This document shows positions 12,362 through 15,016 of a DNA stretch of 15,016 nucleotides, piece after piece; position 1 is the first letter of the stretch, and the number at the start of each line of letters is the position of its first letter. Below the pieces are notes generated by a model. It was given only the letters and a program-made list of their open reading frames with translations, did no database searches and was not told the origin of the DNA. The DNA is from Azonexus sp. GTDB lineage: Bacteria; Pseudomonadota; Gammaproteobacteria; Burkholderiales; Rhodocyclaceae. The translations under genes and the position numbers were made by a program. The stretch spans positions 1-15,016 of the forward strand of contig JAKLLI010000112.1 of NCBI GenBank assembly GCA_023150195.1, written 5' to 3'.

Positions 12362-13617
12362 GTGCTCACCAGCGGCAGTTCGATACGGGCCAGCGCGCCG
12401 CCATCATCGGGGTTGAGCAGGCGCAGGCGGCCACCCAGTTGCTCGATGGCCGAGCGGGTCAGCATCAGGCCGACGCCACTGCCTTTTTCGTGGGCCGGCA
12501 TCGCGCTGCGTCCGCTGACTGCCAGCACACTCTCGGGGAAACCCGGGCCGGCATCGCGAATCTCGATATCGAGCTGGGTGCTGCCCCAGGCCAGGCGGAT
12601 TTCCAGTGGGGCGTTACTGGCATTGGCGCCATTGTTCAGCAAGTTGAGGACAGCCTGTTCCAGCCGTGGATCGATGATCATCTCCGGTGCCGGACCATCA
12701 CTGCAGCGAATCAGGCGACTGGCAGCCTGTGGCCGCACCGCGTGCCAGTGCAGCCGCAGTCCATCGAGCCAGCGGTCGACCGGCTGTTTGAGCGGATTTT
12801 CCAAACGCTCGCTGCCGCCACGTCGCGACAGCCCGGTGATGATTTCCTTGCAGATGCCGATCTGCTGGCGAATCAGCGCAATGTCTGCGCGTTGCTCGGC
12901 CGTAAGGTGGGTATCCCGTGCCATTTCCCCTGCGGCGAGCGCCATGGTCGCCAAGGGGGTGCCCAGTTCATGAGCGGCGCCGGCGGCCAGCGTGCCCATG
13001 GCCATGACCCGCTCGTCGCGCAGGGCCTGTTCCCGCGCCTCGGCCAGTTCGGCATCGCGGCTGCGGATCATCTGCGTCATGTGCAGGATCAGCCAGCCGA
13101 TCATGACCGCAGAAACGGTGAAGGTCAGCCACATGCCGCTCAGGTGAAGTTGCGTGGCCCGGCTGGCATCGGCAATCGACAGCGGCAGATAAAACACCAT
13201 CAGCAGCGAATACGCGGCAATTGCCGCGCTACCGACGACCAGCACATGACAGCGCGGCAATGTCAATGCGGCAATGGCGACCGGCGGCAGCAGCAGCGAG
13301 ACCAGGGGATTGGTGGCGCCGCCACTGAAGAACACCAGGGCAGAGAGGGCGGCGATGTCGATCAGTAACTGACTGCTCAGTTCGTTGGCACTGGCGGTAC
13401 GCGCTTTGCGCAGATGCCAGTGAACCGGCAGATTGAGCAGGGCGGTGGCACCGATGATGCCCAGCATGGGCCACTGTGGAAGTGGTAGGTCAAGGACGGC
13501 TGGCGCCGCCATCACCAGCAGGGCCGTCAGCGACAGAACCAGCCAGCGTCCAATGGCGAGACGACGCAGATGGTCGAGATATTCGGCGCTGTCGACGATA
13601 CAGAAGGAAAAGGGCAT
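12358..13617 (-). CDS. regB: RegB/PrrB/ActS-type redox sensor histidine kinase
   Basis: A 419-residue membrane kinase with about six N-terminal transmembrane segments. Two RegB hallmarks are present: GGATNP (99-104), close to the GGXXNPF quinone-responsive motif between helices, and the H-box AAHELGTPLAT with H216. C256 in GICKEI stands where RegB has its redox-active cysteine. The ATPase part shows an N-box (LEQAVLNLLNNGANAS), DAGPGFP and GSGVGLML. The kinase senses the quinone pool and redox state and phosphorylates RegA. It is encoded just before regA, with overlap, and a candidate RegA site lies 46-63 nt upstream of its start. Confidence 0.92.
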   Translation of the reverse strand: MPFSFCIVDSAEYLDHLRRLAIGRWLVLSLTALLVMAAPAVLDLPLPQWPMLGIIGATALLNLPVHWHLRKARTASANELSSQLLIDIAALSALVFFSGGATNPLVSLLLPPVAIAALTLPRCHVLVVGSAAIAAYSLLMVFYLPLSIADASRATQLHLSGMWLTFTVSAVMIGWLILHMTQMIRSRDAELAEAREQALRDERVMAMGTLAAGAAHELGTPLATMALAAGEMARDTHLTAEQRADIALIRQQIGICKEIITGLSRRGGSERLENPLKQPVDRWLDGLRLHWHAVRPQAASRLIRCSDGPAPEMIIDPRLEQAVLNLLNNGANASNAPLEIRLAWGSTQLDIEIRDAGPGFPESVLAVSGRSAMPAHEKGSGVGLMLTRSAIEQLGGRLRLLNPDDGGALARIELPLVST

Positions 13618-13662
13618 GGCGCGATTATCGGTGATTTGCGTGCGATGCGGCAGGCAGAGGGA

Positions 13663-13680
13663 TGCGTCAATTTGCCGCAG
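13663..13680. promoter_or_regulatory. Candidate RegA-type site upstream of regB
   Basis: TGCGTCAATTTGCCGCAG matches the core of the palindrome at 8713-8733 at 16 of 18 positions. The 15-bp core fits 13 of 15 positions of the RegR/RegA box as I recall it. It lies in the 77-nt gap before regB. The two differences break perfect symmetry. Autoregulation of regBA through this site is inferred. Confidence 0.5.
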
Positions 13681-13694
13681 CCCGCCAGGCGGCT

Positions 13695-14243
13695 TTAAAA
13701 CAGTCCGGGAATGAAGCGTTTGCTGCGTTGCATGTAGTCAGTGTAAGGCTGACCGAAGTGCGCCAGACATTCTTTTTCATCGGCCAGGGCGGTGGCCAGC
13801 AGGCAGGCGCTACCGATCAGCGCAAAGGGCAGGCCGCCCAGCCCCGGGTCCTTGAAGTAAGCGCCCCAGGTCAGCGCCAGCAGCGAGGCGTACATGGGGT
13901 GGCGTATCCACGCAAAAATGCCATGGGTCACCAAGGCCTCGGTTTTTTCCCACTCGTAGAGCGAAGCATCGTCGCGTTTTCCTTGTGCACGACCATTGGC
14001 CTGGAGCGTACGAATACCCGCAACCACCAGGGCGATACTGGCGATCAGCAGGCTCCACGACAGGAGTTGATGCGGCGCGAGCGGGTCATCACCCCAGATG
14101 GCCAGATTGCGGACCACCAGCACCAGAATGCACTCCCACGCAAAAAATCGGTAAAAGCCGTGGCTACCCGGTTGGCGCAGGGGTTTGCGCGACAGCCAGA
14201 TGAGCACGGCGCTGCCGGCAAGAAAAGCGAGGATTTCGGTCAT
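13695..14243 (-). CDS. Isoprenylcysteine methyltransferase-family (ICMT/PEMT-like) membrane protein
   Basis: A 182-residue membrane protein with about four or five hydrophobic segments. The C-terminal half carries the family pattern GIFAWIRHPMYAS (109-120, with R114-H115-P116), then DEKECL...FG..Y..Y, and ends KRFIPGLF. Members methylate small or lipid substrates using S-adenosylmethionine; the bacterial substrate is usually unknown. The ATG at 14243 is chosen because it overlaps the aminopeptidase stop (ATGA). The open frame extends upstream to 14555, but only as a shadow of the aminopeptidase gene. regB follows after 77 nt. Confidence 0.82.
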   Translation of the reverse strand: MTEILAFLAGSAVLIWLSRKPLRQPGSHGFYRFFAWECILVLVVRNLAIWGDDPLAPHQLLSWSLLIASIALVVAGIRTLQANGRAQGKRDDASLYEWEKTEALVTHGIFAWIRHPMYASLLALTWGAYFKDPGLGGLPFALIGSACLLATALADEKECLAHFGQPYTDYMQRSKRFIPGLF

Positions 14244-15016
14244 TTTTGGGTATAGGCCGTGGTCAGGGCGGCAATCATCGCTGCGTGGTCGAGTACCCCG
14301 GCACTTTCGCGCAGGCTGTGCATTGCCCACATCGGTGAGCCGACATCCACGCTGGCGATCCCCAGTCGGGCAGCAAGAATGGGGCCGATGGTGCTGCCGC
14401 AGCCGAGGTCGGTGCGATGTGCGTAGTGCTGACAGGGGACGCCGGCCGCCTCGCAAATGGCCATGAAGCGCGCGGCGCTTTCGCCGTTGGTGCTGTAGCG
14501 CTGGTTGGCGTTGTGCTTGATCACCGGGCCGGCGTTGATCATTGCATGATGACAAGGTTCATAGGCGCCGGGAAAATTGGGATGCCAGGCATGCGCCATG
14601 TCGGCGCTGATGAAAAAACTGCGCGCCAGCATGCGCCGCTGGTCTTCGGCATCGAGGCCGCAAGCTCCGCTCAGCCGCTGGAGGATGTCGCCGAGCAGGC
14701 TGCCGGCCGCACCAACGGCACTTTCCGAGCCGACTTCTTCATGGTCGAACAGCGCCAGAACGGCGGTCTTTTCAGTGTCTGCTGCGGCAATCAGGGCGCT
14801 CAGGCCGGCGTGGCAGGAGGCCAGGTTGTCCAACTGGCTATTGGCGAAAAACTCACGGTCGACGCCCCAGAAGCTGCCTTTTTGGGTATCGCAGGCAGCC
14901 AGTTCCCAGGTCAGCAGATCGGCGGGATCGACGGCCAATTGAGCGGCCAGCAATTGCCGGAAACGTGCCTCGGCGGGCAGCGTCGGTTCGCTGCTGCCCA
15001 GCAGCAGGGGCAACTC
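14240..15016 (-). CDS. apeB: M18 family aminopeptidase (5' part beyond window edge)
   Basis: The frame is open to the window edge, so the 258 visible residues are the C-terminal part of a protein that is usually about 430 long. Metal-binding M18 motifs are visible: SQLDNLAS, FDHEEVGSES, FISADMAHAWHPN and MWAMHS. The first metal-binding histidine should lie upstream, outside the window. These cytosolic dodecameric enzymes remove N-terminal acidic or neutral residues from peptides and need zinc or another divalent metal. A TTG at 15013 is internal and is not the start. The stop overlaps the start of the ICMT-like gene by 3 nt. Confidence 0.93.
   Translation of the reverse strand, partial: ELPLLLGSSEPTLPAEARFRQLLAAQLAVDPADLLTWELAACDTQKGSFWGVDREFFANSQLDNLASCHAGLSALIAAADTEKTAVLALFDHEEVGSESAVGAAGSLLGDILQRLSGACGLDAEDQRRMLARSFFISADMAHAWHPNFPGAYEPCHHAMINAGPVIKHNANQRYSTNGESAARFMAICEAAGVPCQHYAHRTDLGCGSTIGPILAARLGIASVDVGSPMWAMHSLRESAGVLDHAAMIAALTTAYTQK

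Noticed and set aside
12343..13368. 341-codon plus-strand open frame opposite regB
   Set aside because: It is the shadow of a histidine kinase with all its motifs intact on the other strand.
14244..14555. 104-residue N-terminal extension of the ICMT-like protein
   Set aside because: The extension is R/H/Q-rich and overlaps the aminopeptidase gene on the same strand in another frame; the ATGA overlap at 14240-14243 marks the true start.

Overview
The window looks like a chromosomal segment of a GC-rich facultatively anaerobic betaproteobacterium, most likely of the Rhodocyclales (Dechloromonas/Azonexus type). That placement rests on gene content (periplasmic nitrate reductase, RegBA redox regulators, a RelA beginning MVSV) and on the general look of the proteins; it was not tested by a search. 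No tRNA, rRNA, insertion sequence, CRISPR array or phage gene was seen. No gene-free stretch exceeds 300 bases; the longest is 172 bases (8652-8823).

Region 1 (1-2201, plus strand) is the 3' half of a periplasmic nitrate reductase operon: the end of napH, napB, a small monoheme cytochrome c, and napC. Together they carry electrons from the quinol pool (NapC, NapH) to the diheme NapB, which feeds NapA (outside the window). The small cytochrome lies between napB and napC and has no distal methionine after its heme motif.

Region 2 (2217-5971, minus strand) is a compact unit, read in the order EamA-type exporter, MtfA-like zinc peptidase, secreted choloylglycine/penicillin-V-acylase-type hydrolase, and secreted double-DTG aspartyl-protease-like protein. 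Spacings are 1, 50 and 2 nt. It diverges from relA.

Region 3 (6039-8138, plus) is relA, the (p)ppGpp synthetase. It appears to lack about 40 normally conserved residues between the degenerate HD domain and the synthetase domain.

Region 4 (8146-10439) is a copper-delivery island: a TlpA-like thioredoxin (minus strand) broken by an exact 14-bp tandem duplication, then on the plus strand a one-TM FixH/YtkA-like protein, a SCO protein and a PCuAC copper chaperone, closed by a strong terminator. In other proteobacteria TlpA, SCO and PCuAC together load CuA of cytochrome c oxidase. A 21-bp near-perfect palindrome sits in the divergent promoter region.

Region 5 (10460-15016) holds a plus-strand putative Na+/H+ antiporter, convergent with regA-regB, a RegBA/PrrBA-type redox two-component system. 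Upstream of regB are an isoprenylcysteine-methyltransferase-family membrane protein and the 3' part of an M18 aminopeptidase. An 18-bp sequence matching the region 4 palindrome at 16 positions lies just upstream of regB. This suggests that RegA controls both itself and the copper island, which would link redox sensing to oxidase maturation.
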